Below are positions 1 to 12,449 of a DNA stretch of 64,000 nucleotides, piece after piece. The position numbers and the translations under genes are program-made. The notes below the pieces were generated by a model, which saw only the letters and a program-made list of their open reading frames with translations, did no database searches and was not told the DNA's origin. Origin of the DNA: Areca catechu (taxonomy: Eukaryota > Streptophyta > Magnoliopsida > Arecales > Arecaceae); NCBI GenBank assembly GCA_021397845.1, contig CM038044.1, forward strand, positions 59,247,851-59,311,850, written 5' to 3'. Every line of letters starts with the position of its first letter. Position 1 is the first letter of the stretch.

Positions 1-939
1 TCCCTCTCAAACCATAGCTAGAAAATAAAAAAACATTAGGTAGAGAAAATCCCTAAAAATTCTCTTGACTTGGTCAACACTCCAAGGACACCTAGGGGGG
101 CATGTTGGGCTTTTAGAAGCAATAAGAGGCCGGCCCAAAGGGGCTTGGGCGCATGGGCTTGGGCCTTTGGAAGTTGGGGTGGCCTGGTAGCCATGTAGCA
201 AGAATATTCCTTGGTATCTTGCTTCTTAGGGGCTTGGGCTTGGCGCTTGGGCTTTATTTCTTTGGGCTAGGATGCAGGTGGACCTCTGGAATCATGGATG
301 CCTTGGTCTATGAATATATTCTGGCATCTGAAAGGGAATCTGGGCATCTGGAGGGCATCTGCAAGGAATCAAGGTTTTCTGAATTTTTCTCCTAGGGTCT
401 TCATATCTTCAAGCTGGGTTGGACTTGGGCTCAACTTCCATGTCTTCAATTAGGTTGGACTTGGTCTTCACTTGTATGATGTGGTCTTGAGTCTTCAATA
501 TGCTTGGACAGGACTCAAAAAATAAAATTAGCTCGATATGAGCTGACTAACACTTGATTGAACTAGCTCAACATGAGCTGACTAATACAGACTCACATAA
601 AACAACTCAGCTGGACTAAGCTTTATTACAGTGAACTCGAATGTCATTTAAGTAATCCATAGAGGGTTGAGAAGCCTTTGCCTTATTCTGGTTCCTCTGG
701 TGTCTGCAACATGAAGATTACTTCAGTGCTCCTATTAAATGTAAGGATTTGAAAGTAGCTAGCAGTCATAAGAGATGATGTGACTTGTTAGGACATTTGG
801 GTATGGAGATGAAAATTAGTTAGCTCTTATTTGACTGAGGTAGGCTGCTTGAATAGGCTTGGCCAACTTGAAGAGGCCTAGCCATATGGCTTGAAGAGCC
901 AAGGTCGGATAGATTACATGCCTCAACTTGTATAGAGTT
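1..939. other. Unassigned intergenic DNA
   Basis: No convincing gene is seen here. The first 300 bases are rich in short GGGCTTGGGC-like runs, and the small open frames there are low-complexity products of those runs. Around 530-600 the segment has a local repeat of the word GAGCTGACTAA with surrounding CTCGATAT or CTCAACAT. It may be old retrotransposon leader or LTR sequence, because the neighbouring DNA is all transposon-derived, but no LTR edge or protein motif supports this. Confidence 0.4.
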
Positions 940-1432
940 CTAAGGATGGCTTGAAGAGGCTTGGTTGGACTGAATGAGCATCGGCCTCGATGAGCCTTGG
1001 TTATTTTTGGATGACCCTTGATCGACCTGGATGAGCATTAGCTTGGTTGGATAAGCCTTAGTAATTTTTGGATGACCCTCGATCAGCTTAGATGAGCATT
1101 GGCATGGTGATCCTTGGTCATTTCTGGATGACCCTCGATAGGCCTGGATGAGTATTGGCCTGGATGAGCCTTGATCATTTTTGGATGACCCTTGATTGGC
1201 GTAGATGGACGTTGGCTTGGATGAGCCTTGGTCATTTCTGGATGACCCTTGGTCGGCCTGAATGAGCATTGGTCATTTCTTGATGACCCTTTGTCAGCCT
1301 GGATGAGCATTGACCTTGATAAGCTTTGGTCATTTCTGGATGACCCTCGGTCTGCCTGGATGAGCATTGGCCTGGTTGAGCCTTGGACATTTCTGGATGC
1401 TTTAGCCTGTTGGAAAAGGAACACTTAGCCAA
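940..1432. repeat. 57-bp minisatellite array
   Basis: The word GGATGACCC recurs at about 1010, 1069, 1125, 1182, 1240 and 1338, with one shortened unit near 1281. This gives a period near 57 bp and about eight diverged units. A unit reads roughly GATGAGCATTGGCC, then GGATGAGCCTTGGTCATTT, then CTGGATGACCCTCGATCGG. Minus-strand open frames across it translate to repeated peptides (QGSSRNDQGSS-like). They arise because 57 is a multiple of three and are not evidence of a gene. Confidence 0.85.
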
Positions 1433-1475
1433 AAGAAGAACATTTGCTAGAAAAGGAATGCTTAGCTAGACTGCA

Positions 1476-1880
1476 CATAGGGTCGAATTGACCGCTCCTA
1501 GGATTGGGTGACCACTCCTGGGGTTAGATTGATTGCTCCTAGGATTGGATTGACAACTCCTAGGATTGGATGATCACTTCTAGGGTTGGATTGACCACTC
1601 CTGGGGTTGGATGATTGCTCTAGGGGTTGAATTGATCTCTCCTAGGGTCGGATTGATCAATCATGGGGTCGAATGATCATTCATGGGGTCGAATGACCTC
1701 TCTTGGTATTAAATGATCGCTCTTGGGGTCGCATTGATGATTGCTAGTATCGATGACCGCTCTTGGTGTTGGATTGACTACTCTTCAGATCGATCTTAGG
1801 GTCAGATGACCGCTACTAAGGTCAAATTAACCGCTCGTAGGGTTGGATTAACTGCTCCTGGGATCTGATAACTGCATGGC
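1476..1880. repeat. 20-21-bp minisatellite array
   Basis: Immediately after the 57-bp array lie roughly 18 diverged units of about 20 or 21 bp. The consensus is near TGACCGCTCCTAGGGTTGGAT. Unit lengths alternate between 20 and 21 bases, and the right half drifts to TCGAATGATC-type variants. The two arrays share no obvious unit, although both use GGATGA/GGATTGA words. No coding potential is claimed. Confidence 0.82.
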
Positions 1881-2014
1881 TTAGTCATTTCTTCATGCTT
1901 TAGCCTACTAGAAGAGCCCTACCTTATAGATGCAATAATGTTGAAACCAAAAAAAATTATTGGTTAATCAAGGACTAGCCAAACTTGTTATCTTGGCTTC
2001 ATATTCTTGGTCTA

Positions 2015-3047
2015 AGCAAAATTATTATCAAAAGTAAAGTTATAAGAAATAAAGGTAAGTTAGCTGCAAAAGGTTATAGTCAAGATGAAGGAATTAATTT
2101 TGATGAAACCTTTGTAGCTGTAGCTAGATTAGAAGCTATTAGGCTATTCTTCTTGCTTTTGCATACTATATAAATTTTAAACTCTACCAAATAGATGTTA
2201 AAAGTGTATTTTTGAATGGTTTTATTTTTAAAGAGATTTATATAGAATAACCACCTTGTTTTAAAAATCATAAATTTTCAAATCATACCTATAAACTACA
2301 TAAAGCACTTCATGGTCTGGAATAAGGTCCTCATGCATGGTATGAACGATTAAGTATGTTTTTACTTCAAAATGATTTTATAAGAGAAAATATCGATATT
2401 ATATTATTTTTGAAAAAAAATAATGATATGTTAGTGGTTCAAATATATATAGATGACATTATATGTGGTGCTACTGATTAGCTTCTTTGTCAAAAATTTG
2501 CCAAGCTAATGTAGGGAGAGTTTGAGATGAGCATGATGGAAGAATTCAATTTCTTTCATGGACTCCAACTTAAGCAAACAAGTGAAGAAATCTTATGATT
2601 TATCTTAATCTCAGCATCAACTTATTAGACAAAGTACTAGTATAACTTATCAATTTCTCAAAGTCAACTTAATCTCATGATTTAATAAGAAATAAAGTTT
2701 GGTGGCATTGTCTACGGTTGAGGTTGAATACATAGTAACCAGAAGTTATTGCGCTCAAATCTTATGGATTAAGTAATAACTTGAAGATTTTGGTATTAAA
2801 TTTAGTAACATTTCTATAAGATGTGATAACAGTAGTGCCATAAATTTAACTAAGAATTTAGTTCAACATTCAAGAATAAATATATCAAAATAAGATACCA
2901 TTTCATAATAGACCTGTACAAAATGATGTTATGCTTGATTTTGTTAGTACTGATAGGCAATTAGCTAATATCTTTACTAAGCCCTTAAGTGAGGATAGGT
3001 TTAGTATGATTAGAAGAGAATTAGACATATATAAATTCCTTGATTAA
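2015..3047 (+). pseudogene. Sirevirus-1 pol remnant (RT to RNase H)
   Basis: This is the C-terminal half of a Ty1/copia-type polyprotein. It starts abruptly in the reverse transcriptase at LAAKGYSQDEGINFDETF. It continues through DVKSVFLN and the catalytic YIDDIICGAT box near 2,445-2,475. It then passes into RNase H, with VEVEYI near 2,720 and CDNSSAINLTKN near 2,825. The frame is broken by stops (for example in IE*PPCF and GLE*GPHAW) and ends with a stop at 3,047. Gag, protease and integrase are missing, so the element is 5'-truncated. The end resembles the pol terminus of Sirevirus-2, and an env-like ORF follows, which places it in the Sirevirus lineage. Confidence 0.88.
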
Positions 3048-3619
3048 ATCTCTTCATCACATCTTAAGGATCAATGTTATCTAGAGGTATTCTTATGATT
3101 TTGACTCTCTTAGAATCTCTAAAATCATCTTTAAAATCCCTATAGAATAGTTTTTGATCCATTTTTTTTTGAATTTTCCTTGACTCGGATTGAATCTAGG
3201 TTGACTCGAGTTCGAGTCAATTCGATAGATTCTTCTAGTTGACTCGAGCATGGGTTTGAGTTTTTTAAAATAGGACCTGCAAGTTTGATTTTAGAAAGTT
3301 AGGTCATCTCCTACCTTTTGGAATAGTGAATCCTTTCATCCAAATCCTCTATCTTTCCCACCATCCTCCAGATCTACCCCGTTTTCCTTATTTTCCCTTG
3401 ATTTTATCCCATTTCCTAGGAGTATGTGTCCAAGGAAGATGCTTGCTCAATGGTTGAAATGGCCAAGACCCAAAATCAAGTGGACACATGTTACTCAATT
3501 TAGAGAGGTAGAAGAGAGCCAAGGAAGATAGAGAAGAAGCTCCACCATCTCAAACCAACCCTACCAAGCCATCTATCCTGACATAGGTTCAACCTTCCCC
3601 TCTTCCCCAAAATGAAAGA
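3048..3619 (+). promoter_or_regulatory. Sirevirus-1 pol-ORF3 spacer with palindrome
   Basis: This 570-base non-coding spacer separates the pol stop from the ATG of the env-like ORF. At 3,201-3,220 it carries TTGACTCGAGTTCGAGTCAA, two 9-base arms around GT. Related TTGACTCG words lie near 3,179 and 3,239. The same TTGACTC/GAGTCAA words recur in this element's 3' LTR. Sirevirus-2 has a comparable palindrome in the equivalent place. I infer a possible promoter or processing signal for ORF3; nothing here demonstrates activity. Confidence 0.45.
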
Positions 3620-4872
3620 ATGGCAGGTAGAGTAGTAACTACGAGTAGATGGGTTTACTTCAAGTTGTTTGATGAAAATAGATTTGTTTTTGGAGAATGG
3701 ATTTGTAGGCAAGGTAGGGAAGATTTTTGTAAAATCAATATATTGACATATCCTAGATGGGTTAGAGAGTTCTATAGAAATCTAAGTAGCATATCTAATG
3801 GTATTTCTTCAACTGTGAAAGGCATAGGGATTACACCGAGTGATGCTACTTTAGGTCAGAACTTGAGCATTTTATCTAAGGGTATAGTTACTGATAGACT
3901 AGTTGACCAAAAAATAGGATTGATATGTATCCTTGATAGGTTAGATATTGGAAGGAAAGGGGAGTTCATGTCAAATACCCTATCCACTAAGATGATGCTA
4001 TTGCACCACATTGTTTGAAGGATCCTTCTCCCGAAGACTACTAGGTTCGGATTTGTTTCTAAGAGGGAGCTAGCCATCATATACCACTTGATTAAGAGTA
4101 TCCTTCTGAACCTACCAGGGATGATGCTTGTTTAGATAAGGGAGGCAACATAGAGAGTCAAGGCTTGCCTACCCTACGAGATGTTGCTGACTTGAGTTTT
4201 TAAGGCCTTTGGAGTATCTCTTAAAGAGGAGACTTTCAAGAAACTCCAAAGTCATGATGAGTATTATGACTAGACCTATCATTGGATGGGGTACCGAATG
4301 GTTTGAGGTCACTAGATGAGGAGAATCTCTAGTTTGGAGCCACAGGAGAGACCAAAGTCTCCAGCATAAAGAGTATAGCTATCTTCACCATCCAAGGTAC
4401 CTAAGGTAGTAGTAGGACCTTTTGACATTTGAGTTCCATCACTAAGGACACCCAGCACTTCTCACCCTCGAACCAGGTTGGATGACATTTCAATGTAGAG
4501 GATTGGCAGGATAGTCATTAGTTTTGTCAGAGCAGAGTCTTAGATGCTATCTGGTAGAGTGGACTGGCTATAAATCAAGATAACAGACATACAATGACTC
4601 ATTGAGAAGCTATCGAATGCTCTTCAACATTAGATGCTTTTGATAGATTGATGAGGAGATGGGATGATTGTTTTGTAGACATTTGATCGATTATTGATAG
4701 GCTCAAGATGTCTCAAGTAGTGATCTTTGGCATTGTCAATCGTATGGTATCTTGCTTGTCTGAGGTAGTCTTTGAGCAAGTGGCAACAACACCCCAGCCT
4801 CTCCACCTACGTCTTCATCGGTCATAGCTATGTCGAGTCATCCCCCTCCTCAGACATCTCTTCCTAGATGGT
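3620..4872 (+). pseudogene. Sirevirus-1 ORF3 (env-like), 5' part
   Basis: The frame opens at an ATG at 3,620 (MAGRVVTTSRWVYFKLF) and runs 132 residues to a stop at 4,018. Homology continues beyond the stop. Recognisable parts are PRWVREFYRNL, GIGITPSDATLG and, at the stop, MMLLHHIV followed by RILLPKTTRFGF. The same order (EFYGML..., then RLLHHIVTRILL) occurs in Sirevirus-2 ORF3. This matches the 'putative plant transposon protein' family found as the third ORF of Sirevirus elements. I see no signal peptide or membrane segment, so 'env-like' describes position only. Copia-2 interrupts the sequence at 4,873, and the 3' part resumes at 17,210. Confidence 0.7.
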
Positions 4873-5208
4873 TGGAAATTGGTGTAGGATTTTATGCATA
4901 TATTTAATTTATTTTTTTAAAAAAAATCTAGTAGAAGAAAATTTGATAAAAAACCTTTTTGAATTAGAAAATCATGCATAAGAACAATTCTAAAAATCCA
5001 AAGCAAGATCTTGATAGATCTAAACGAAAAGCCATAGGATGGTTGAAATAAATTTTTCATTTGGCTCTTCTTGAACCATCCAAGAAGATCAAGAATTGGA
5101 GGACCTGAAATCAAGAAGTAGGAGATAAAAAAAATGAAGACCTTTTTATTTTTTCTTGCTCTCCCTTTAAAACCCTAGCACCCAATAAGAAAGAACCATG
5201 CCCCTTAA

Positions 5209-6669
5209 GTTGCATTTGGTGGATCGCCAGGAAATCCTGAATGGTAATCTGGATTACTTGCATGATAGAATTACCACTGGATAGATTGCTAGTAATGCTA
5301 ATTACTGTATTTGGTATACACAGGTAATTTATCAGTAATATTGATTACAGTGTTTGGTATGATAAATAGATTACAAGTAATCTAAGCTTAAATTTCCAAA
5401 ATATCCCTAAGTCAAATTTATTAAAAATATATTATAATATAATATCATAATATAATATAATATTACATTAATATAAAATATTATTTGATATTTTGTAATG
5501 TAATATAGTATTATATTATTTGATATTTTATAATGTAACTATTTAAAAAATTATATAATTAATAATGTACTATATAATATTATTATATCTTATATTATAT
5601 TAAATATATTATACTATAGTTAATATAATATAATATATGTTATGTTATGTTATAAAATGTAATATATGATTTAAATTATATTATATTACACTCTATTGTT
5701 ATATAATATATATTTTAAAATATTCTATTTTCTAATATTACAAATAAAATAAAATAAAATATAGTAATGTAGTTTAGAATAAAATAAAAATATATTAATG
5801 TAATATTATATTAATGTAATTTAGAATAATATCATTATATATACTATAATATTATAGTACATTTAGTTTTATATTTTATAATATAAAATATTAATTATTA
5901 TATTATATTATACTACAAAATATAATATTATATAGTATATTATGTAATATTATAATATTAATACAATATAACATATTATATTTTATATTTTATCAAAAAA
6001 ATACATTAAATTATATCATATTTGAAGTAATATAGTATATTTAGATAACATAGTATATTTATTTGAAATATATTTATATATTTATATATAATATAATATT
6101 TATTTAAATTATGTATGTATGAAGAATATAAATATATTATTTTAAATTTAATAATATAATATATATATACAAAATTAATATATTATTTAGTATATTTAAA
6201 AGATTATATATAATTTTTTTACATTTATTTTGTATAAAAAATATTTTTCAATTTTAATATATAAATATTAAATATTTTTTATTTCATAATATAAAATATT
6301 TAAAAATTTAATTTTTAATAAATAGTTAAAATGTAAAAAAAAAAAATTATAAATAAAATAAATTTAAGAAGATATCCCAACCAACACGTTAAGGACCTAG
6401 ATGAGAGGGAGAAGGAAAATGTTTCATTCTTACTGAACTGAAAGGGACGGGGTAGTTTTGTAAAAATAAAAAATACCAGATTACCATATCTTCGGTAATC
6501 TGGATAGCCACCTTTCCCTGAGACAATCTAGATTACCATATAATAGGTAATCCAGACTATCACTACAACATAGATTACCAGTTTAAAAAAATACCAAACA
6601 AGGTTATCTGGTAGGTCCAGCTTAAAATTATCTGTAATCTGGATAGATTACCGTCTACCAAACGCAATC
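5209..6669. mobile_element. AT-rich TIR element, copy 1
   Basis: This is a non-autonomous DNA element of about 1.46 kb. Its left end reads GTTGCATTTGGTGGATCG, and its right end reads CCGTCTACCAAACGCAATC, the inverse of GATTGCGTTTGGTAGACGG. Both subterminal regions carry many GGTAATCTGGATTAC-like words in both orientations, whereas the central kilobase is almost pure A/T and codes for nothing. The flank on the left is CTTAAG. A TTA or TTAA duplication and an oligo-TTTGG terminus fit PIF/Harbinger-type MITEs, but the family is not settled. Confidence 0.7.
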
Positions 6670-6673
6670 AAAG

Positions 6674-8090
6674 GTTGCATTTGGAAGATCGCCAAGGAAT
6701 CCTGAATGGTAATCTAGATTACTTGCAAGATCGATTACCACTGGATAGATTGCTAGTAATGCTGATTACCGTGTTTGGTATACACAGGTAATTTATCAGT
6801 AAAATTGATTACTGTATTTGGTATGATAAATAGATTACCAGTAATCTAAGCTCAAATTTCAAAAATATCCCTAAGTCAAATTTATTAAAAATATATTATA
6901 ATGCATTATAGTAATATAATATAATACTACATTAATATAATATACTATTTGATATTTTGTAATGTAATATAGTATTATATTTTCTGATATTTTTCAATTT
7001 AACTATTTATAAAATTATATAATTAATAATGTATTGTATAATATTATTATATCTTATATCATATTAAATATATTATACTATATTTAATATAATATAATAT
7101 ATGTTATGTTATGTTATAAAATGTAATATAGAATTTAAATTATATTATATTAGACTGTATTATTATATAATATATATTTTAAAATATTATATTTTCTAAT
7201 ATTACAAATAAAATAAAATAAAATATATTAATGAATTTGAATAATATCATTATATATACTATAATATTATAGAACATTTTATTTTTGATTTTATAATATA
7301 AAACATTAATTATTATATTATATTATACTACAAAACATAATATTATACAATATATTATATAATATTACAATATTAATATAATATAACATATTATATTTTA
7401 TTTTTTATTAAAAAGATACATTAAATTATATCTTATTTAAAATAATATAATATATTTATATAACATAGTATATTTATTTAAAATATATTTATATATTTAT
7501 ATATAATATAATATATATTTAAATTACATATTTATTTAGAATATAAATATATTATTTTAAATTTAATAATATAATATATATATTTAATATATTATTTAAT
7601 ATATTTATAAGATTATACATAATTTTTTAATATTTATTTAGCATAAAAAATATTTTTCAATTTTTTAATTTTAATATAAAAATATTAAATATTTTATATT
7701 TAAAAATATATAATATTTAAAAATTATATTTTTAATAAATAGTTAAAATATAAAAAATATATTTTTATAAATAAAATATAGATTTAAGGAGAGATCCCAA
7801 CCAACATGTAGAGGACCTAGATGATAGGGAGAAGAGAAATATTTCATTCTCATCGAAGCGAAAGAGACGGGGCAATTTTGTAAAAGTAAAAAAATACCAG
7901 ATTACCACATCTCCGGTAATCTAGATAGCCACCTCTCTCTGAGGTAATCTGGATTACCACATAATAGGTAATCCAGATTAGCACCACAACAAAGATTACC
8001 GATTTAAAAAAATACCAAACAAGGTTATCTGGTGGGCCCAGTTTAAAATTATCGATAATCTGGAGAGATTACCGTCTCCCAAATGCAATC
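6674..8090. mobile_element. AT-rich TIR element, copy 2 (tandem)
   Basis: This second copy is in the same orientation and is separated from copy 1 by only about four bases (AAAG). It starts GTTGCATTTGGAAGATCGCC and ends CCGTCTCCCAAATGCAATC, followed by TTAAG. The internal text follows copy 1 closely through the AT-rich core and the 3' GGTAATCTGGAT words, with small indels. The outer flanks of the pair are CTTAAG on both sides. The other LTR of Copia-2 has the unoccupied sequence (CCCTTAAGCC) at 15,535-15,546, so the pair appears to occupy a single target site. Confidence 0.72.
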
Positions 8091-9762
8091 TTAAGCTTTT
8101 TACACATAAAATCCCTTTCTTTTTTTTTTCTATGGCTTCTCTCTCATTGTTCATGGTAATTCCCTTCCCAATGGTTGCATATCCCAAGGAAAAATCAAAA
8201 TAAAAATTGGTGTGGAGATTGGATGAAGATAAAAAGGGATAAAGACTAAATCGATATAGATAAGGTCAAGAGTTTCAATCCCACTGAAACACTTATCAAA
8301 ACTAATTCAAATGTTATCCAAACTAATCCAAACTTTATCCTAATCTAGAAGAGAGAGAGTGGAGGGTTAAAAACATGTTTTGGCATGAGAAACCTTCATG
8401 TAAATCTGAATTTTGCATGGAGTATGAGGCATGAAAAAAGTTTAGGACACTAGGTGGGATTTTAGAATTCCTAATTTGATTCTAATTGATTTCCAACCAA
8501 ATCAAATTTGGTTAAACATCTAAACCTAATCTAATTAGATCTTAATAGGTTAATTAATTCATAATCAAATTAAAAATTAATCTGGCCCATGTTCAAATCA
8601 AACTAGGATTAAAAGCCTTAGTGATAAAGTTATCGTATAACCTAATTGGATGAAACCTGAATGAACCAAATTCAATTAGACTTGACCTAAACCTCTTTGC
8701 TCAATTAAATTGAACCAATTAGTGATCTAATTATTAATTAATCCTTCTATAATTAATTAATTAATTAATTATAATAGTTGTATAAAATAATTATTAATCG
8801 AATTGATAATTATACTCTTGAATGATTCTTTATCGTTAATATCATGATTGGTCAGAAACTTCTATTGTATAACCCTATACGAACACTAAGCTAATAGCCC
8901 GAAACTAATTCCTAAACTAATTGATATGACCATCTAATAGTGATACCCAACGTTTAGATAGGTCGATTGGTTGCAAAGCAACATTCAAAAACCCAAGCAT
9001 ATGGTTACCATGTAATTCATTCCTTTGACCTAATGCTCAGGATGATATTATAGCCAACTGCCAACTCTTAAATAGTGCATCCAAATGTGTCTCAACCTAA
9101 TAAATTCTATAACTCCTTCAAGGATTGCCCTGTCCAAGGTCTTGCTAAATTAAAACATAATAGAGTATTATCTACAACACCTTGGAGTGGTCAATCCCTT
9201 CTTGACTTACATACCAACATTACAAGCACTTGACTATGCCTAGAAACCTTTCATCACTAAATTAAAAATTCAGGTAGTCTAGCACCAAAGTACTTTGAGT
9301 TGCTTACAAGTCACTACGGTGATCCTAGGTCGGAGGGATATTTATACCCATATCTTTTTGAGAGATACTCTTGATAGTAGAGTACTACTCTATAGAGTTG
9401 GTCAATTCAATGAATGTACTCCCACACTCACTTGCATGCTATACTATTATCTCCACACTCCTTGGTTATAAGCACACCCAACCCATATGGCATAAATGAC
9501 CTATACTTAATAAACATTATTATCCTAGATAATAATGTATCATTTGTTCACGAACAGGTTTAAGAACTATATGACATATCCTCCATTATTGATTAGAAGT
9601 AGTTTTATGGACTTCATCATAGAAAAGTTCATAAAGGAAGATATACAAAAATATGATGAAATTCCAAAAATAACTTTTATTTATTAATGATTAATATATA
9701 AATTACAAGGAACTCAATCATCTATAATTTAGATAATTTGCTTTAGGATACATTTTGTAACA

Positions 9763-9775
9763 ACTCCCACTTAGG
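9763..9775 (-). other. Copia-2 polypurine tract
   Basis: On the minus strand the bases immediately upstream of the left LTR read AAGTGGGAGT, followed by TGTTACA as the LTR start. A purine-rich stretch of this kind abutting a TG terminus is the expected plus-strand primer of a Ty1/copia element and fixes its orientation. Confidence 0.75.
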
Positions 9776-9799
9776 CTAGACACAATCAAAATAGTATGG

Positions 9800-12400
9800 A
9801 ATACTCATATTCCACTTATGATCATCAAACTCTTTTATTCTGAGGGCTTTTAGTAAATGGGTCAGCCAAGTTCTCCTTTCGATTAATCTTTTGAAGATCA
9901 ACATCACCTTGATCTACGACCTCTCAAACAAGGCAATAATGCATAGAATATGCTTGGTCTGCTGATGCAACTTTGGTTTCTTTGCTTGAGCTATGGCCCT
10001 AGTGCTATCACAATATAGGAGAATTAGGCCATCAATGGACGGTGCCACTCCTAGCTCACTAATGAACTTTCATAGCCAAATAACTTTCTTTGCAGCATTG
10101 GATAACATAGTATACTCTACCTTGTATACTAAATTGGCCATAGTGTGCTACTTGAAACTTTTCCAATAGATTGCTCTTTGTTTAGGACAAATATATATCC
10201 TAACACACTTCTTGCAATCGTCTCTATCTAACTGAAAACTAGAGTCAGTAAATTGACAAATTTCAAATTAGAATCTCAATAAATGAGCCACTGGTCTTTA
10301 ATATTTTTCAAATACATAAGGATGGTCATTATGACTTTTAAATGGTTCTCACCTTGATTAGATAGTATCTACTCAATACCCTTATTGAGTATGCCATATC
10401 TAGTCTCATACATATCATGGCATACATAATAGATCCCACTATCGAGATATATGAAATCCTTCTTGGAGAGAGTAATTCCATGGCCTATCAAAAAATAGCC
10501 TTTTTTGAAATTCACCATGCTGAACAGTTTCAGCATAGTCTCAATGTACATGGATTGGTTTTAACCCTAGCAACCTTTTAGATCTATCATTATAAATCTT
10601 TGTCCCAACGATATACGATGCTTCTCCTAAGTCCTTCATGGATAATTGAGATGAAAGCCATTCTTTTATTCTATGCAATGTAGGAATGTCATTCCAGATT
10701 AAGAAAATATCATCTATAAAACAAAATAAGAAATTCTATCACAAACTGTTTGCCCATTTGTACACGTAGGGCTCTTCTCCATTCTTAATGAAGCCATAAA
10801 TTCTGATCATATTATTAAATTTCATGTTCCAACTTCATTTCAAATTTCATGGCTTTAAGCTATTTATCAGAGTCGACACTCTGCATTGCATCCATATAGG
10901 TGATTGGATCCTTATTTTCATCAAGTTCAATAGGATCATCATCCCGGACCAAGAAACCATAGAATCTATCAGGTTGACACGTTACTCTACCAAATCTCCT
11001 TAAGGATGGACCTATAATAGGCTCTGGGCTTGATCTAATAAAATCTGGTTCAAGAGGTTTAGTTATTTGTGTCAATTATTCTACCTATCGAACTTCATTA
11101 ATTTCAGCCTTAGAGGCATTAGTTCATTCCCAAAGGAACTCCTTTTCTAGAAAGACTGCCTTATTATTGATGAACACCATTTGCTCATCTACATGGTAGA
11201 AATTATAACCCTTAGTCTTTTTTGGGTACCCTATAAAAATGCATTTGCTAGACCTAGGTCCAAGCTTATCCATTTTTAAATGTTTGACATAAGCTGGACA
11301 TTCCTAGATCCTATGGTGTGTGAGTCTTGACTTACACCCTATCCATATCTCATATTGTATATTATCTATAGATTTGCTAGGAACCCATTTAGGATGTAAC
11401 AAGCTGACTTGAGTGCAAATCTCTAAAAGAAGATCGACAAACCCATGAACCCCATCATGGATCGAACCATGTCTAACAGAATTAGATTTCTCCTTTCACA
11501 CACTCCATTATGTTGAGATGTCCCAGGAGGTGTCCATTGAAAGAAAATCCTATTCTCTTTTAAATATGTCAAAAAACTTACTAGGAGGTATTCACCTTCT
11601 CGATCAGATCAAAAAATTTTAGTACTCTTCCTAGTTTATTTTTCTATTTCATTATGGAATTATTTAAACATTTTAAATAATTCTGACTTATGTCTCATAA
11701 GATAGATGTACCCATACCTAGATAAATTGTTAGTGAAGGTGATGAAGTAATAATAACCACCTATGGTAGAAGTGTTCATGGGTCCATACATCACTATGTA
11801 CTAGACTCAGAACCTTAGTGGCTCTTTCACTTTTTCTAGGAAAAGGTGACATAGTCATCTTACCAAGAAGGCAGGATTTATATGTTGGAAATGATTCAAA
11901 ATCATTAAGCTTGAGAACACTCTTAAATTTATCTACTTATCCTATTCTTGTTAATATGACCTAACCTACAATGCTAAAGATAAATATCAGACACGTCATC
12001 TATTCTAGGGTATTTGCTAGACATGTATACTACACTAATAGGTTGTGTAAAATATAAATATTATTTTTTAATTATCCATGCATTACAGTAATATTATTCA
12101 TAATGATAACATAATAGTTATCTTTTATTAATAAATAAAAATCATTCCTGATCAAAAGGCCTATAAAAATTATATTCATTATGAAATAGTGATAATCACC
12201 TAAAACAATGATATTATTATTGAAAATAAACTTGATAATTTTTAAAGCTAGAATTGGAACTGCTCTTCCACCTCCAACATTCAAGAATCCTCGCCATCTT
12301 TAAATCTTCTACTAACCTGAAGTCCCTGCAATGAATTGCAAATGTTAATTAGACTTTTAGTATCTAATACCTAGGTTAAGTATTACATATAGAGAATATA
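9800..12400 (-). pseudogene. Copia-2 pol remnant (PR-IN-RT-RNase H)
   Basis: The minus strand encodes decayed Ty1/copia pol. The RNase H part (about 9,800-10,350) shows VEYTMLSNAAKKVIWL and LYCDSTRAIAQAKKP. The RT part (about 10,369-10,850) shows the catalytic FIDDIFLIWND box near 10,700 and MKDLGEASYIVGTKIY. The 71-residue frame at 10,860-11,075 contains RRFGRVTCQPDRFYGFL and DPITYMDAMQS, typical of the integrase-RT linker. The integrase itself (11,100-12,000) is fragmentary. The longest open pieces are only 60-70 codons, so this is a pseudogene. Confidence 0.8.
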
Positions 12401-12449
12401 TAAGGTATTATTATATAAGTATCTTATCTAGCAACCCCTTGCTAATTCT

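Larger units (their letters stand above)
4873..9762 (-). repeat. Copia-2 left (3') LTR, interrupted
   Basis: This is a direct repeat of 14,970-17,209. Shared stretches include the start (GGAAATTGGTGTAGGATTTTA against GAAAATTGTATAGGATTTCA) and the block around 8,100-9,760 with the same order of words as 15,550-17,209. It ends TTGTAACA. Two differences stand out. A pair of TIR elements (5,209-8,090) is inserted. About 250 bases equivalent to roughly 15,100-15,350 are missing near 5,000. Without the insertion the LTR is about 2.0 kb. Confidence 0.85.

Noticed and set aside
940..1432. Minus-strand repeat protein (QGSSRNDQGSS-like)
   Set aside because: It is the translation of a 57-bp minisatellite in all three minus frames. 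There is no start context or flanking gene structure.
5205..8094. piggyBac-type (TTAA) assignment for the TIR pair
   Set aside because: TTAA flanks are present, but only as part of a CTTAAG surround. Terminal words resemble PIF/Harbinger MITEs, and no transposase is present to decide.
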